From: an uncultured Planctomycetaceae bacterium
Lineage (GTDB): Bacteria; Planctomycetota; Planctomycetia; Planctomycetales; Planctomycetaceae
Reading direction: 5' to 3'
Assembly (NCBI GenBank): GCA_937952455.1
Contig: CALFYU010000645.1
Coordinates: 1 to 6,949 of the forward strand
DNA: 6,949 nt
Made by a program: the position numbers and the translations under genes. This document shows positions 5,919 to 6,949 of the stretch, piece after piece. The notes under the pieces were generated by a model. The model was given only the letters and a program-made list of their open reading frames with translations, searched no databases and was not told the origin of the DNA. How positions within the stretch are numbered: the first letter of the stretch is position 1; every line of letters begins with the position of its first letter.

Positions 5919-6614
5919 TCATTCGTCCGGCGACAACGCTTTCAACACGACTGGCAATATCGCCTGATGCAATTGGCGATGGCCTGCGGGATTGGGGTGG
6001 CATTGATCGGTCGTCCAGTCACCGATCGTGGTGCCGGCCGTTTGGGCGTCGGTCCAAATTTGAAAATGATCCACCAACGGCACTTTCTCCGTTTTCGCCA
6101 CGTCCCGGCAAGCGGCGACATATTTTTCGAGCCGCAAGTTCGGATGCTCACCCACGCCGTTTGGTCCGGCCGATTTGCCCCACCGAGGTTGGGTCATCAG
6201 CACCGGCGTGATGTCCGCCTTGCGGAGTTGTCGCACGATAGACGTCAAATTTTCGCGGTATTCCTCCACGGTGATCCGCGACTTATCCTTGCCGGAATCG
6301 ACGTAACTGTCGTTCGTGCCGTACATAATTGTCACGATCTGCGGCCGCAGGGCGATGACTTTGTCGAGACGCTTCAGCGCCTGATCGGTCCGCTCGCCGC
6401 CGATGCCCACGTTCGTGACGGCGACGTCGTGCCCCCGCTCGCGCAAGGCGGATTGTAACAGCGCCGCGAACGTTTCTTCCGGCTGCACGCCGCTGCGAAC
6501 CCCCTTGGTGATCGAATCCCCCAGCGTCACGATTCGCGCAGCCGGCTCCGCCCCGTCGATCGAGCCGCCCATGAGGAACAAGAGCGCCGCTATGTAAATG
6601 ATCCACCGCTTCAT
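5919..6614 (-). CDS. Exported SGNH/GDSL-family hydrolase (esterase)
   Basis: A 231-residue protein starting at the ATG at 6614. Residues 1-22 (KR then WIIYIAALLFLMGG, ending near DGA/EPA) form a Sec signal peptide, so it should act outside the cytoplasm. All four SGNH blocks are present: GDSIT (32-36) with the nucleophile Ser34, GIGG (70-73) with an oxyanion glycine, GTND (99-102) with Asn101, and DQCH (203-206) with the Asp/His of the triad. Length and pattern match small arylesterase/lysophospholipase-L1-like enzymes and carbohydrate acetyl-esterases; the ester substrate is unknown. An in-frame ATG at 6662 would add 16 residues before the signal peptide. The 6614 start is preferred because GAGGGG (6622-6627) lies seven bases before it and the hydrophobic core then sits at the N-terminus. 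It precedes the esterase gene, possibly in one operon. Confidence 0.9.
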   Translation of the reverse strand: MKRWIIYIAALLFLMGGSIDGAEPAARIVTLGDSITKGVRSGVQPEETFAALLQSALRERGHDVAVTNVGIGGERTDQALKRLDKVIALRPQIVTIMYGTNDSYVDSGKDKSRITVEEYRENLTSIVRQLRKADITPVLMTQPRWGKSAGPNGVGEHPNLRLEKYVAACRDVAKTEKVPLVDHFQIWTDAQTAGTTIGDWTTDQCHPNPAGHRQLHQAILPVVLKALSPDE

Positions 6615-6656
6615 CACAGAACCCCTCGCAACGAAATCAAATGGCGTGTCAACGGA

Positions 6657-6691
6657 ACACACCCGCTCGACCGGCGGCCCAGCGGGTGTGT
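6657..6691 (-). terminator. Hairpin after the APS kinase gene, probable terminator
   Basis: A perfect 11-bp inverted repeat, ACACACCCGCT (6657-6667) and AGCGGGTGTGT (6681-6691), has a 13-base GC-rich loop. It begins 25 bases past the APS kinase stop and ends over 40 bases before the SGNH hydrolase start. No U run follows on the minus strand, so termination may be Rho-aided or partial. Confidence 0.55.
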
Positions 6692-6716
6692 CTGTTGGCT
6701 TGCGGCGACATCGTGA

Positions 6717-6949
6717 TTACAGATTCAGGATGCCGTGTTTGTCGAGGTAGGCGATCACTTCGTCCGCCAATTCATCGATTCCCTTGTTGTCGGAGTCGAG
6801 CACGAGTTCCGGCTTTTCCGGAGCTTCGTACGGATCGTCAATGCCGGTGAAGCCTTTGATTTCTCCGGCGCGGGCCTTCTTGTATAACCCCTTGGGATCG
6901 CGAGCTTCGCAGGTCTCCAGAGAGGCATTGACCAGAATCTCGACGAACT
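6717..6949 (-). CDS. cysC: Adenylylsulfate (APS) kinase, C-terminal part, cut by the window edge
   Basis: The minus-strand frame open to the right edge encodes the last 77 residues of an APS kinase, ending in HGILNL and a TAA stop at 6717-6719. [18 protein letters not shown] followed by [17 protein letters not shown] is the well-known conserved substrate-binding segment of CysC. The enzyme uses ATP to phosphorylate adenosine 5'-phosphosulfate to PAPS, the sulfate donor for assimilation and for sulfation. It acts in the cytoplasm. The ATP-binding P-loop and the start lie outside the window, so it cannot be decided whether this is a separate CysC or the end of a CysN-CysC or sulfurylase-kinase fusion. 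A hairpin separates it from the next gene on the strand. Confidence 0.92.
   Translation of the reverse strand, partial: FVEILVNASLETCEARDPKGLYKKARAGEIKGFTGIDDPYEAPEKPELVLDSDNKGIDELADEVIAYLDKHGILNL

Noticed and set aside
6647..6652. A perfect TTGACA on the minus strand upstream of the SGNH hydrolase
   Set aside because: At 16-18 bases downstream there is only GC-rich sequence, including the ribosome binding site, and no -10 box.

Overview
The window looks like ordinary chromosome from a planctomycete, probably of the Planctomycetaceae/Gimesia-like group. This is inferred from the gene types: a secreted beta-propeller protein joined to c-type heme domains, a Gfo/Idh/MocA oxidoreductase with a Tat signal, a stand-alone FixJ-type regulator, a GDSL (SGNH) hydrolase and a polyhydroxybutyrate-depolymerase/feruloyl-esterase-like hydrolase. 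Moderately GC-rich DNA, short operons and long intergenic gaps fit this. No sequence search was possible, so the genus is not fixed.

Layout, left to right. (1) 24-1871, plus: exported protein with a YVTN-type propeller followed by two CXXCH heme sites. (2) 1891-1931: strong hairpin with an A-tract on its left, serving the convergent gene pair. (3) 1962-3425, minus: Tat-exported Gfo/Idh/MocA oxidoreductase. (4) 3426-4208: a 783-base gap without a convincing gene. It separates two divergent genes and holds candidate promoters for both plus several inverted repeats. (5) 4209-4868, plus: FixJ-family response regulator with a near-ideal extended -10 promoter and a good ribosome binding site. (6) 4869-4964: short convergent gap with a small hairpin. 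(7) 4965-5846, minus: alpha/beta-hydrolase esterase. (8) 5919-6614, minus: exported SGNH/GDSL hydrolase. (9) 6657-6691: hairpin. (10) 6717-6949, minus: C-terminal part of an adenylylsulfate (APS) kinase, cut by the window edge.

How the genes may work together. The two hydrolases are on the same strand 72 bases apart and could be one transcript. Their families suggest removal of ester groups from polymers or small esters, which suits a planctomycete that degrades polysaccharides. The APS kinase upstream belongs to sulfate activation and is separated from them by a hairpin, so a functional link is not shown. The oxidoreductase probably acts on a sugar or sugar derivative outside the cytoplasm. 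The cytochrome protein probably handles electrons in the periplasm. The FixJ-like regulator has no histidine kinase gene next to it here.

I see no mobile element, CRISPR array, tRNA, rRNA or phage gene, and no clear previously undescribed multi-gene system. The parts that most deserve a second look are the structured 783-base intergenic region, the propeller-diheme fusion and the esterase without a signal peptide.
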